From: an uncultured Litorivicinus sp.
Lineage (GTDB): Bacteria > Pseudomonadota > Gammaproteobacteria > Pseudomonadales > Litorivicinaceae
Reading direction: 5' to 3'
NCBI GenBank assembly: GCA_902558075.1
Contig: CACECO010000001.1
Location: 156,751 to 220,750, forward strand
DNA length: 64,000 bases
Shown: one piece after another, positions 37,360 to 46,987 of the stretch
How the letters are laid out: every line of letters starts with the position of its first letter
How positions within the stretch are numbered: the first letter of the stretch is position 1
The notes under the pieces: generated by a model
What the model saw: only the letters and a program-made list of their open reading frames with translations
The model's database searches: none
Told to the model about the DNA's origin: nothing
Made by a program: the position numbers and the translations under genes

Positions 37360-37998
37360 TTATGGGGAACGACGGACTCGATTCCAACTCGCTCCGTCGA
37401 ACCGATAATCGAGGCGATCATGTAAGCGCGACGATCGACCCTGCCAGAATTCAATACGTGTCGCTCGGACAGCATACCCGCCCCAATGCTGCGGTCGTGG
37501 TACCGCGTCTGGATACTCAGTCTCTAGATGACTTAATTTCGCTGTCAATACATCATGAGATTCGATGACTTGCGATTGTTGGCTTGCCCAGGCACCCAAG
37601 CGAGATCCTCTGGGACGCTCTTGAAAGTAGGCGTCATTTTCGTTGTCTTTTAGCTTTTCAACTGAACCTTCGACTCTTACCTGACGCTCAAGTTGGTCCC
37701 ACCAGAACACCAGTGCAGCTGAGGGTGACGCGAGAAGTTGCTCACCTTTATGACTCAAATAATTGGTGTAGAACTTAAAATCGCGTCCCTGATGTCCTTT
37801 TAATAGCACGATACGTGCATGCGGATTTCCCATGTCATCAACCGTGGCCAAAGTCATTGCGTTCGGCTCGAGCTGCGTCGTCTTTTTGGCGTCACTCAAC
37901 CAAGCTTCGAACAATACAATTGGGTTCTCTCCAGCGTCGTCTTCAAGTAACTGACCAACCTGATAATCTCTACGCAGTTCTTTCAAATCACGACTCAT
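37360..37998 (-). CDS. pdxH: Pyridoxamine/pyridoxine 5'-phosphate oxidase
   Basis: The 212-residue FMN oxidase makes pyridoxal phosphate. Seen: DLKELRRDYQVGQL at the start, AMTLATVDDMGNPHARIVLLKG, FYTNYLSHKGEQL, RQVRVEGSVEKL, and the C-terminal signature EFWQGRSSRLHDRL. The ATG at 37998 is preferred over the open frame from 38046. It overlaps the radA stop by 11 bases, so it is probably read with radA. Confidence 0.96.
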   Translation of the reverse strand: MSRDLKELRRDYQVGQLLEDDAGENPIVLFEAWLSDAKKTTQLEPNAMTLATVDDMGNPHARIVLLKGHQGRDFKFYTNYLSHKGEQLLASPSAALVFWWDQLERQVRVEGSVEKLKDNENDAYFQERPRGSRLGAWASQQSQVIESHDVLTAKLSHLETEYPDAVPRPQHWGGYAVRATRIEFWQGRSSRLHDRLDYRFDGASWNRVRRSP

Positions 37999-39352
37999 CA
38001 AATAACTCCAACACTTGACTGATACGTTCAACACGACACACTTCAATACCGCTCACTAGCTGCTTGAGCGCATTCGCCGAGGGCACGATGGCTTTCTTAA
38101 ACCCATGTTTTGCTGCCTCACGAATTCGCTCCTGACCAGATGCAACCGGCCGGACTTCACCTGATAACCCAACTTCGCCAAAAATGACCCAGTCCTTGGG
38201 GATTGTTTTGCCACGAAAACTCGACACACAGGCTAACAGTAATCCGAGGTCAGCTCCCGTTTCAGTGACTTTGACCCCACCCACCGCGTTTACGAATACA
38301 TCTTGATCGCCCAATTGGACATGGCCATGACGATGCAAAATGGCCAGCAACATTGCAAGACGCTGCCCATCCAGACCTACAGCAACCCGCTTAGGGGAGC
38401 CACCCAAACTACTGTCAACAAGAGCCTGGACTTCGACCAATAGAGGCCGAGTACCCTCCCATGTACAAATCACTGAAGAACCGGGCGCCACATTTTCTGG
38501 CCGACTTAAAAAGATTGCAGACGGATTTTTCACCTCACGTAGACCGGTTTCAGTCATCGCAAAAACACCCAGCTCACCCACCGAGCCGAAGCGGTTTTTG
38601 TGAGCGCGTAGTGTCCTGAATCGCCCACCACCGTCTCCCTCAAGCAAAAGCGACGCATCAATAATGTGCTCGAGTACTTTCGGACCAGCCAATGCGCCTT
38701 CTTTAGTGACGTGACCAACCAAGAGAACGATGACTCCCGTTGCTTTAGCAAGACGCGTTAACTGCGCCGCAGACTCTCGAACTTGACCGACACTACCGGG
38801 TGCACCAGAGAGCGATTCAACTTGCATAACTTGGACTGAATCAACAACTACTAGAGCCGGTTTGACTTGATCGAATATTGCGGCAATAGCTTCCACTCGA
38901 GTCTCAGATACGCATTCAAGATGCTCTCTATTCAACCCTAAACGTTGTGCGCGTAATGCGATCTGCTCTAACGATTCTTCCCCCGTCACATATAGACATG
39001 GCTTTTGCGCTGATAGTAGCGTCGTGACTTGCAACAACAGTGTACTCTTTCCAGCGCCAGGAGCCCCGCCAAGTAAAATCACGGACCCTGGAACAAACCC
39101 TCCCCCAAGGACTCTGTCAAACTCGGAGTACCCCGAGCCAATTCGAGAAAGCCGCTCTGGCTGAATAGCAGATAATTTTGAACGCTCAGGAATGGCTCCT
39201 GCATACCCACCTGGAGGACCTCTAGCAGGCTCGGGCACCTGAACTGATTCAACGAGCGTATTCCATGCTTGACATTCGGGACACTGGCCAACCCATTGCG
39301 ATGAGGTTGCCCCACACTCTTGACATTGGTAAATGGATTTGACTTTCGCCAC
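37988..39352 (-). CDS. radA: DNA repair protein RadA
   Basis: RadA (454 residues) processes recombination intermediates by branch migration. It has the N-terminal zinc finger (C10, C13, C24, C27), Walker A GGAPGAGKSTLL, the RadA-specific KNRFG motif (HKNRFGSVGELGVF), and a Lon-like C-terminal domain (VGLSGEVRPV). It lies between hexR and pdxH on the same strand, 35 bases after hexR. Confidence 0.97.
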   Translation of the reverse strand: MAKVKSIYQCQECGATSSQWVGQCPECQAWNTLVESVQVPEPARGPPGGYAGAIPERSKLSAIQPERLSRIGSGYSEFDRVLGGGFVPGSVILLGGAPGAGKSTLLLQVTTLLSAQKPCLYVTGEESLEQIALRAQRLGLNREHLECVSETRVEAIAAIFDQVKPALVVVDSVQVMQVESLSGAPGSVGQVRESAAQLTRLAKATGVIVLLVGHVTKEGALAGPKVLEHIIDASLLLEGDGGGRFRTLRAHKNRFGSVGELGVFAMTETGLREVKNPSAIFLSRPENVAPGSSVICTWEGTRPLLVEVQALVDSSLGGSPKRVAVGLDGQRLAMLLAILHRHGHVQLGDQDVFVNAVGGVKVTETGADLGLLLACVSSFRGKTIPKDWVIFGEVGLSGEVRPVASGQERIREAAKHGFKKAIVPSANALKQLVSGIEVCRVERISQVLELFDES

Positions 39353-39387
39353 ACTGGTCTCCTGTTCGGTACAGGATAGACCAGATT

Positions 39388-40215
39388 TCAGCCGACAGCG
39401 CGTTCTGAACGACTTGGCGTCAAACGTTTGAACTTGCGCTGGGTTCGAACAGCCTGCTGGACACTCTCACCGAGTACATCAAGCACAATTTGACAGACTA
39501 ACCGATTGGTAAAGCGCGCCATTGTTGCACTCGAAGAATCCAAGACCAGATCAAGCGTTCGATGGCACGCTTGTGCTAATGGAGAGCCTGTTGGTGCGAT
39601 TGCGATTAAGCGCGAACTCCGTTCATCGGCAACAGTTGCAGATTGCACCATTGGCGCGGTTTCTCCATTAGTACAAAGAAATAAAAAGAGATCATCTGGT
39701 GAAGCCGTATTTGCCGTTAATTCTTGAATCACCGCATCGGTATGAACAACAACAGCGATGGGAGCTCTAATAAAAAGCTCTTGAGCTCCTCGAGCTAATC
39801 CTGATGTTGGACCTAGCCCGTAAATCAGTAATCGTCTGCAATCTAGGATTTCGCCAACAACCCCAAGGAGATCTTGTTCCGGTAATCGTGTCCGCGCACG
39901 GTTGATGCGAGACATGGCAGTCTCAAACATTTTATCGGCCAGTTGTAGATTGGAGTCGTTATCGTCAAGACCACGAACTTGGAAATTCGCCGGATTCGCC
40001 AATGTCTGAGCCAACCTCAACTTAAAATCAGGAAACCCACGACAACCGAGTGACCGGCAGAAACGATTCACGGTGGGTTCGGATACACCCGCCGCCATAG
40101 CCAGACGAGCGATACTCAGATGCACTGAATGCTCAGGATCCCCGAGAATCGTCTCAGCTACAGCCCGCTCGGATCTACTGAGATTCGATAGCGATGCTCG
40201 AACTTGATCAATCAT
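39388..40215 (-). CDS. hexR: HexR-type RpiR/SIS transcriptional regulator
   Basis: The 275-residue regulator has an N-terminal RpiR helix-turn-helix (SVHLSIARLAMAAGVSEPTV, FCRSLGCRGFPDFKLRLAQ) and a C-terminal SIS sugar-phosphate domain (LLIYGLGPTSGLARGAQELF). It matches HexR, which responds to KDPG and controls central carbon genes in gammaproteobacteria. The ATG at 40215 is used rather than the open frame from 40257. No zwf/edd-eda genes are in the window, so its targets lie elsewhere. Confidence 0.88.
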   Translation of the reverse strand: MIDQVRASLSNLSRSERAVAETILGDPEHSVHLSIARLAMAAGVSEPTVNRFCRSLGCRGFPDFKLRLAQTLANPANFQVRGLDDNDSNLQLADKMFETAMSRINRARTRLPEQDLLGVVGEILDCRRLLIYGLGPTSGLARGAQELFIRAPIAVVVHTDAVIQELTANTASPDDLFLFLCTNGETAPMVQSATVADERSSRLIAIAPTGSPLAQACHRTLDLVLDSSSATMARFTNRLVCQIVLDVLGESVQQAVRTQRKFKRLTPSRSERAVG

Positions 40216-40297
40216 TGTGTCGCTCCTCTGTAATTCTTCACATATTATTGAGCACACTTATTGCCGAACTCTGTTCGACTCACCAGGAGAATAAACA

Positions 40298-40762
40298 ATG
40301 TTCAATCGTAGGACAATCCTATTCGGGATTTTCATGTATCTAAGTGCCCTAACCGCTTATGCAAACGGCTTAACAGATCTGAAAGATCAACCAGTTGAAA
40401 TTAAGGGTCCCGCGGTGGTGAACTTCTGGGCCACTTGGTGTGCACCCTGTATTAAGGAGCTACCTGATCTCGAAATACTTGGTCAAAAACTAGGTTCTGA
40501 GGCAACGGTATATCTGGTTAATTTTGGAGAAACCACCAAAACGATTGAAACGTTCAAAGCCAAAAAACCTGAGCTATTTGGGGAGCACACTGTCCTTCTG
40601 AGAGATTCCAAGATGTCCGGGCTGAAAGACTATGGGCTTCGCGGCGTTCCAACAACTGTTCTCATTAACCAATCGAGTGAAACAGTCGAAAGTATCCAAG
40701 GAATGAAAGATTGGAGTGCAAATGAAATCGTCACCGAAATTAGAGCGAAGATCCTCCCTTAA
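40298..40762 (+). CDS. TlpA/ResA-like exported thioredoxin
   Basis: The 154-residue protein has a signal peptide (FGIFMYLSALTAYA) and one thioredoxin fold with the active site ATWCAPC and the cis-Pro loop RGVPTTVLI. It has AGGAG as its ribosome-binding site. It is likely a periplasmic thiol reductase receiving electrons from DsbD, whose gene is convergent and overlaps it by 23 bases at the 3' ends. Confidence 0.88.
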   Translation: MFNRRTILFGIFMYLSALTAYANGLTDLKDQPVEIKGPAVVNFWATWCAPCIKELPDLEILGQKLGSEATVYLVNFGETTKTIETFKAKKPELFGEHTVLLRDSKMSGLKDYGLRGVPTTVLINQSSETVESIQGMKDWSANEIVTEIRAKILP

Positions 40763-42752
40763 TGGCTCGCTCTAACTCATCAAAACTCGGGAATTGTGAC
40801 AACAAAATTGGATCAATTCCCGGGTGATTGACGACGTAAAGTGGTACACCGACACGATCAAATGCGTTTAAATATTCAGTGATTAACGGATCGTAACGAG
40901 TCCAATCACCGGTCATTCGAATGATTCCATTGTCATTAAACAATTGATCAACCGCTTCGGTATTCAACAATCGTTTTTCGGTGACTTTACACGTAATACA
41001 CCAGGCAGCCGTCATGTTAATAAAAACAGAATGCCCGGCTTTGAGATGTGTCTGTAACGCTGCTGATGTATAAGGTTCAGCTTCAACCTCGACCAGAGTT
41101 TGTTCGGAGGAAGCAGGCGTCACCTGTGCCACACCTGGGATCGCTATCAAAGACGTGATCACGATCAAAATACCAAGTACGTTCGAGATCCTACCCTCTC
41201 CTTTGGTCAACCAAATACCAAACATGAACAGCAGTAATCCGCTGAGGATCAATACTAGGACATCAGAGGACGTCTGACGAACCAGAATCCACAATAACCA
41301 AATTGCAGTAGCCAAAATTGGGAAAGCCAAAAATTGCTTCAACCGAATCATCCAATGACCTGGACGTGGCAATCGGTTCGCTAATTGTGGACAAATCGCA
41401 AATGCAAGCATTGGAAGAGCAAGGCCAAGACCCAACGTCGAAAATACGACAAGGGTAATCCACCATGGTTGTGTCAATGTGTAGCCCATTGCCACACCCA
41501 TGAACGGGGCGGTACAGGGAGTTGCAACAACAACAGCCAATACCCCAGTGAAGAACTCGGCGCGACCGGAATGGCCTTCTGTCAGATGTTGCCCGACACC
41601 TGACAGTGCCATACCAAACTCAACCCATCCGTAAAGCCACAGACCCAAAATGACAAAGACATAAACTAAGAGACCAACAAACCAAGGTGTTTGTAATTGA
41701 AAGCCCCAACCAATTTGTGCTCCGCCGGCTTTCAAGCCAACCATAATCGAAGCAAGCACCAACATTGTGGCCAAAATACCTGCGGTATAGAGCCAAGCTC
41801 CTTGTTGAACATCACGCCGTTCTTTTGTCGCTTTACCTGCAATTGATAATGCTTTGATCGAAAGCACCGGAAAAACACATGGCATTAAATTCAGAATCAA
41901 GCCACCAGCCAACGCCATGATCAACACAACACCCAATGATAAATTCTGCTTGTCGATCACGGGGACGGCGAGCAATCGATCCAATGGCAATCGAATCCCA
42001 CCTGATTCAACACCAATGACCCAGTGACCCGTAGCATAATCCGATGGATTCAACACGCGGTCGAAAGTCACCAACACACCATCCACAAGTGGTTCGACGC
42101 GCTCGATGAGCCCAAGAACCTCACCAGAACCCTCGGGCATCACGTCCTGAATCGCAACTTCAGTCAATCCAGAGATCCAAACTGATTGGGGTCCAGCAAA
42201 GTTGACACTGGCTGGGAAATCGGTGGGCACGGCAGCACGCGCTGCATCAATTTGTTGCACAAACCTAGAGCGGCGCACATCCAACTGAGACGAGACAACG
42301 GGTAACAAAATGCTGACCTCTTGACTCTCAGGAATACAAATATCACGACACACCAACCAGCGCGCTTCTCCACTGAGAGACCATTGATCTGACGCTGTTA
42401 AAGGAACTGTAATCTGAAATGGGTGAAGCACTACGTCGGTGTATCCATAAGTCAGCAGACTCACGTCGTCACCAAAAGGCTTTGTTTTTGCAACAGGAAA
42501 TTGAAGCTCAGGCTCATACGATTGTTGGCCATCACTCAATTCAATCGATGGCGGAAGACCAGTAGAACCGGCATTTTTCCAATAGGTATTCCAACCCTCA
42601 GTAATTTCGAGCGATAGCCCGAACCAGAGGGTGTCTCCAGGGATAACCGACTCAACCGGCGCGATCAACCGCGCAGTGACCTGATTGGCTTGAGTGAATC
42701 CAGACAGTACAACAAATAAAGAAAGAACGCAGACTTTTAAAATCCATTTCAT
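40740..42752 (-). CDS. dsbD: Protein-disulfide reductase DsbD (ScsB-like N-terminus)
   Basis: The 670-residue protein carries electrons from cytoplasmic thioredoxin across the membrane to periplasmic thiol enzymes. It has a signal peptide, an N-terminal periplasmic domain with CRDIC (residues about 135-140), an eight-helix core with MPCVFPVLSIKAL and ATPCTAPFMG (the two membrane Cys), and a C-terminal thioredoxin domain with AAWCITCKVTEKRLL. The N-terminal domain is closer to the ScsB-type group than to E. coli DsbD. It faces a TlpA-type thioredoxin gene. Confidence 0.92.
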   Translation of the reverse strand: MKWILKVCVLSLFVVLSGFTQANQVTARLIAPVESVIPGDTLWFGLSLEITEGWNTYWKNAGSTGLPPSIELSDGQQSYEPELQFPVAKTKPFGDDVSLLTYGYTDVVLHPFQITVPLTASDQWSLSGEARWLVCRDICIPESQEVSILLPVVSSQLDVRRSRFVQQIDAARAAVPTDFPASVNFAGPQSVWISGLTEVAIQDVMPEGSGEVLGLIERVEPLVDGVLVTFDRVLNPSDYATGHWVIGVESGGIRLPLDRLLAVPVIDKQNLSLGVVLIMALAGGLILNLMPCVFPVLSIKALSIAGKATKERRDVQQGAWLYTAGILATMLVLASIMVGLKAGGAQIGWGFQLQTPWFVGLLVYVFVILGLWLYGWVEFGMALSGVGQHLTEGHSGRAEFFTGVLAVVVATPCTAPFMGVAMGYTLTQPWWITLVVFSTLGLGLALPMLAFAICPQLANRLPRPGHWMIRLKQFLAFPILATAIWLLWILVRQTSSDVLVLILSGLLLFMFGIWLTKGEGRISNVLGILIVITSLIAIPGVAQVTPASSEQTLVEVEAEPYTSAALQTHLKAGHSVFINMTAAWCITCKVTEKRLLNTEAVDQLFNDNGIIRMTGDWTRYDPLITEYLNAFDRVGVPLYVVNHPGIDPILLSQFPSFDELERAIKGGSSL

Positions 42753-42786
42753 GTGGCGAGGTTAGCGGATTGACTTCGGTAAAAAA

Positions 42787-42802
42787 CTGTATTTTTATAC
42801 AG
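42787..42802 (+). promoter_or_regulatory. LexA (SOS) box before imuA-imuB
   Basis: CTGTATTTTTATACAG is a perfect CTGT-N8-ACAG SOS box. It ends two bases before the imuA ATG, so LexA bound here would block both promoter and start region. This ties the imuA-imuB pair to DNA damage. Confidence 0.9.
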
Positions 42803-42804
42803 CA

Positions 42805-43488
42805 ATGAAAACAAATCTTTTACGTCCATTATTTGATGCCGGAAAGCTATGGCAAGGGAATACAAAAACCACTATCGAAGTCACAGATACTGGATTTCCA
42901 GAGCTCAATGCTCAGCTCTGTAGTCAAGGCTGGCCTGCACATATGCTGATTGAATTTCTAACGGATGATTGTTTCTCAGCACCGATTCAATGTGCTTTAG
43001 CAACATGGCGATCACAGCAAGATGCGCGCTGGATTGCTTTCGTCAATCCACCTTTAACACCATGCACTGAACGGCTAATGCAAGAAGGAATCGACACCGA
43101 GAAAGTCGACATCATTCATGTCGCTAATGATCAGCTTGCTTGGTGCTTAGAGCAAATCATACTGGCAGAATCCACACGCAGTGTGATTGCATGGGAAACT
43201 GAAACACTGACCTCAACACAACTTCGGCGGCTACAACTCGCTTGCCAACGAGGACACACACAACTATTTCTCATCCGACAGCCCGCACACCGACATCAAG
43301 CCTCGCCTGCACCTGTCCGCGCAAAGATTGATCCATCGGTTACTGGTTTTGAAATCACAATATTTAAGCAACCAGGGACAAATGCCAGGCCACCTGTTGT
43401 CATTCCCTCTGAGCTCTCTTGGGTTCGCAAGCCAAATCCAGCTCAGCGCGTCACTTGTGTCAAACATGACTCATCAGGGCTTCACTGA
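42805..43488 (+). CDS. imuA: ImuA-like SOS mutagenesis protein (RecA-like fold)
   Basis: The 227-residue protein of the ImuA (SulA/RecA-like) group works with ImuB and DnaE2 in damage-induced mutagenesis. Seen: LWQGNTKTTIEVTDTGFPEL and the HMLIEFLTDD stretch where RecA carries its Walker A motif; the motif itself is not conserved, as usual in ImuA. An SOS box lies at the start. The stop overlaps the imuB start (TGATG). Confidence 0.85.
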   Translation: MKTNLLRPLFDAGKLWQGNTKTTIEVTDTGFPELNAQLCSQGWPAHMLIEFLTDDCFSAPIQCALATWRSQQDARWIAFVNPPLTPCTERLMQEGIDTEKVDIIHVANDQLAWCLEQIILAESTRSVIAWETETLTSTQLRRLQLACQRGHTQLFLIRQPAHRHQASPAPVRAKIDPSVTGFEITIFKQPGTNARPPVVIPSELSWVRKPNPAQRVTCVKHDSSGLH

Positions 43489-44882
43489 TGGTGATTTATG
43501 CATATCTTAAATTTCCAAATCTACTTTTGGACGCGCAAGGAGTCTCTCATCACAATGAATGTGTCGCCATCCATCAACAAGGTCACATCATGCAATCCTC
43601 TGAACTTGCATTAGCAGCGGGCGTTATTCCCGGCATGACACTGAGTATGGCGATGACCCTCTGCCCAAAGTTACTCACCAAAGCGTATCAAGCAGACGCA
43701 GAACGTCGTTTATTGCATCGATTGGCCCTTTGGGCATATCAATACTCACACCAAGTCGCAATTTGGAATAAGGGTCTCTGTATTGAGGTTTCAAAAAGTA
43801 AATCTCTATTCGGCGATCTGACAGAGCTGACACAAACTCTGAAAAATGCAGCCGCATCGCGAAGTTTCCGAATTCAACTTGCCTTTGGGTATACCCCTGA
43901 AATGGCAGCTCTCTTCGTACAAGAGGGATTACGACCGAAAGAAAATGCATTTCACAAAACACTGAGTCGTATTGCGATTGATGCTACGACGATTCCACGC
44001 GAACAAATCAAACGACTTAAAAATATGGGCTTTCGAACGATTGGCGATTACTTCAGTGCACCATCTCGAGCTCGGCAAGCACGTATTCATCAAGACACAT
44101 TTTTGTATTTCGATGCAATCGCCGGAAGACACCAAACACCACTGTCATGGTTTTCGCCACCACCTGTCTTTGATCAATCCATTGAATTTTTACGTGGACT
44201 TGAATCAATCGATATGCTGAAATTTCCGATCAATCGTTTGACTCAAGATGCAGCTCATTGGTTAAAACAACGTCTGTGTGCAACAGGTCAACTACGATGG
44301 GAAATCACTCTTGAAAACCGCAACAGCCACCATTTAAAAATCTCACTCAACCATCCTGTGAATTCAGTCGCGGGAATTGCAGACCCTTCTTGGTTACAAC
44401 TTGAGAAATTCTTTCCCGAATCACCAATGACAAGTATTCGTCTAATCATTCAGCAAGTACATCAAGCAAGCCCGCAAAAACGCGATCTATTTATTCAAAT
44501 TCATGATATAGATCGATCGCAGTTGCTCGATCGGCTCACTGCTCGTCTTGGTAAAGAGTGCATCAAGACACCCCGTCGACTTCAAGATCCACGACCTGAG
44601 TACGCCAATCAGCTCGATAATAACAATGACAATACATACCCTCTTCCCAACCTGCCCCCTCGACCAATCTGGTTACTTGATCCACCTGAGTCGCTTGGGT
44701 CATCACCAGAAAAAGCAGGACATACATTACTTCAAGGCCCAGAACGCATTGAGTCTGGCTGGTGGGATTTCGAACCTGCTTGTCGACGCTATTGGGTCTG
44801 CCTATTCCAACACACGCGAATCAGTTGGATCTTTCAGGATCAGCACTCAAAAAGTTGGTGGCTTGCAGGTTGGTTCACTTAA
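43488..44882 (+). CDS. imuB: ImuB, inactive Y-family DNA polymerase homologue
   Basis: The 464-residue protein has the Y-family plan (palm, fingers, little finger) with the ImuB start VIYAYLKFPNLLLD. In the family the catalytic acidic residues are lost and the protein bridges DnaE2 to the beta clamp; here the usual SxDE of active enzymes cannot be found, and SKSKSLFGDLTEL lies in the equivalent region. It is coupled to imuA. No dnaE2 follows; rep helicase does. Confidence 0.88.
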   Translation: MVIYAYLKFPNLLLDAQGVSHHNECVAIHQQGHIMQSSELALAAGVIPGMTLSMAMTLCPKLLTKAYQADAERRLLHRLALWAYQYSHQVAIWNKGLCIEVSKSKSLFGDLTELTQTLKNAAASRSFRIQLAFGYTPEMAALFVQEGLRPKENAFHKTLSRIAIDATTIPREQIKRLKNMGFRTIGDYFSAPSRARQARIHQDTFLYFDAIAGRHQTPLSWFSPPPVFDQSIEFLRGLESIDMLKFPINRLTQDAAHWLKQRLCATGQLRWEITLENRNSHHLKISLNHPVNSVAGIADPSWLQLEKFFPESPMTSIRLIIQQVHQASPQKRDLFIQIHDIDRSQLLDRLTARLGKECIKTPRRLQDPRPEYANQLDNNNDNTYPLPNLPPRPIWLLDPPESLGSSPEKAGHTLLQGPERIESGWWDFEPACRRYWVCLFQHTRISWIFQDQHSKSWWLAGWFT

Positions 44883-44932
44883 GTCTTATCACAACCTGCT
44901 AAACTCTTGGTCTGGTTTTTAAGGATCATTGC

Positions 44933-46987
44933 GTGGATCTCAATCGATTCAATCCGCGACAGCGCGAAGCCATTACTCATGTTGGCTCACCACTTCTCGT
45001 ACTTGCAGGCGCAGGTAGCGGAAAGACTAGCGTCATCACAAATAAGATCGCATGGCTCATCCAAGAAGCTGGAATACCGGCGAGACACATCACTGCTGTC
45101 ACTTTCACAAATAAAGCATCACGAGAGATGCGTGAGCGTATCAGTCATGTTGCGCACAGGAATCAAATTCGTGGGCTCACAGTCTCAACATTCCATACAT
45201 TCGGGCTGAATTTGCTCAGACGAGAGATTGGACACGCTGGACTCAAATCTGGCTTTTCAATCCTCGACGCTGAGGATGCTAAATCTATTCTTGCTGATTT
45301 ACTGAAACGTGAGTCGATTGAAGATCGCGATCTTGTTTCCACTGTTCAGCATACGATTTCTCATTGGAAAAATGATGGGCTATCACCCGAGAAAACCCGT
45401 GCCTTGGCGAGTGACTCACAGTCTGTCTTAGCTGCCAATGCGTATGTTGAATACGACCGGTATTTAAAGGCATGCAATGCTGTCGACTTCGATGATTTGG
45501 TTTTAAGACCGATCGAACTATTCCGCGCTAAGCCAGATCTTCTGGCCAAATGGCAATCTAAGATCCATTATTTTTTAGTCGACGAATATCAAGACACTAA
45601 TGGTATCCAATACGAACTGGTCAAGCTCCTGACCCAAACGTCTGGCGCACTCACTATTGTCGGCGACGACGATCAGTCAATTTATGCATGGCGTGGAGCC
45701 CGTCCTGAAAACCTCAACGAACTGAGCGTTGACTTTCCAACACTTAAAGTGATTAAGCTCGAACAAAATTATCGCTCGACTCGGATCATTCTAGAGACGG
45801 CGAATACCCTGATTGCAAACAACCCGCACATTTTTGAAAAAACGCTCTGGAGCGACAAGGGGTTTGGTGATCGTGTCGAAATCCTTCCGACAAAGACGGA
45901 CGAAGATGAGGCCGAAAGAATTGCTTCGATGATTTTGCAGCGTCGTCTGAATCAGAAAAAGCAATTTTCTGACTTCGCGGTACTGTATCGAAGTAATCAT
46001 CAAGCGCGTATCCTCGAATTTAAATTACAGCACTTTAAGATCCCCTATAAATTAAGTGGTGGGACGAGCTTTTTCGCACGTTCAGAAATTCGAGATCTGA
46101 TGTCGTATCTCCGCATTCTCATCAATCCAGACGATGACAACGCGCTATTACGAATCATTAATGTGCCCCGTCGTCGGATCGGTCCAACAACACTTGAGGT
46201 CCTTGGCCAATACGCCCATGAACGATGTCAACCGTTGTATTCTTGTATCCCTGAAGTAGGGCTCAAGTCTCGGTTAGACCCAGAGGCTGCGAGACGTCTT
46301 ACGCAATTCCAGACGCTGATTGAAACAGCTCGACGCGATCTCTCATTCGGTCAAGGAATGCAGGCAATCGACGACCTATTGGAAAGTATCAATTATCGGG
46401 GTTGGCTGTCTGATCAAAGTTCTTCAGAGCCAATGGCTGAGCGCCGTTGGGGAAATGTCGTACAACTTCTCGAGGCACTAAGGAAAGATCTCAAAGGCGA
46501 TCCCGATGAGATGGATGATAAGGATGAAGTCGATTCAGACTATACCGCCATTGAAGTCACCATTCGAAAGCTCGTACTTCGTGACATTCTCGAACGTGAA
46601 GAGGAAGAAGATGACAGTGATCGAGTACAGCTCGCGACTCTCCACGCAGCAAAAGGCTTAGAATTCCCCGAAGTATTCCTCATGGGAGTCGAGGAGGATC
46701 TCCTACCACATAAAAACTCGATTGAAGCTGACACCATCGAAGAAGAACGACGCCTAATGTATGTTGGTGTCACTCGGGCGAAGCAAGTCCTGACCGTGAC
46801 CTATGCAAAGCGGAGGAAACAGTTTGGCAAGTTCATTGAGACAACACCGAGCCGATTTTTGGATGAGTTGCCTGACGAACATATCCATTGGCATGGTAAA
46901 GACGAAGCAGACCCTGAAGTAGCTAGACAAAAAGGTCAGGACACTTTAAGCGCGCTACATGCGATGTTAAAAGGCGAATCTGTATGA
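44933..46987 (+). CDS. rep: ATP-dependent DNA helicase Rep
   Basis: The 684-residue SF1A helicase carries motif I AGAGSGKTSVITNKI, motif II VDEYQDTN, motif III GDDDQSIYAWRGA, motif IV QNYRST and motif VI YVGVTRAK. Start LNRFNPRQREAITHVGSPLLVLAG is the Rep type. It moves 3' to 5' and helps forks past bound proteins. The start is a GTG with AAGGA ahead. Its stop overlaps the nagZ start by four bases. Confidence 0.95.
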   Translation: MDLNRFNPRQREAITHVGSPLLVLAGAGSGKTSVITNKIAWLIQEAGIPARHITAVTFTNKASREMRERISHVAHRNQIRGLTVSTFHTFGLNLLRREIGHAGLKSGFSILDAEDAKSILADLLKRESIEDRDLVSTVQHTISHWKNDGLSPEKTRALASDSQSVLAANAYVEYDRYLKACNAVDFDDLVLRPIELFRAKPDLLAKWQSKIHYFLVDEYQDTNGIQYELVKLLTQTSGALTIVGDDDQSIYAWRGARPENLNELSVDFPTLKVIKLEQNYRSTRIILETANTLIANNPHIFEKTLWSDKGFGDRVEILPTKTDEDEAERIASMILQRRLNQKKQFSDFAVLYRSNHQARILEFKLQHFKIPYKLSGGTSFFARSEIRDLMSYLRILINPDDDNALLRIINVPRRRIGPTTLEVLGQYAHERCQPLYSCIPEVGLKSRLDPEAARRLTQFQTLIETARRDLSFGQGMQAIDDLLESINYRGWLSDQSSSEPMAERRWGNVVQLLEALRKDLKGDPDEMDDKDEVDSDYTAIEVTIRKLVLRDILEREEEEDDSDRVQLATLHAAKGLEFPEVFLMGVEEDLLPHKNSIEADTIEEERRLMYVGVTRAKQVLTVTYAKRRKQFGKFIETTPSRFLDELPDEHIHWHGKDEADPEVARQKGQDTLSALHAMLKGESV

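Noticed and set aside
40225..40250. HexR-operator-like TGTAATTCTTCACA upstream of hexR
   Set aside because: The right half and spacing do not fit the consensus well enough to call autoregulation.
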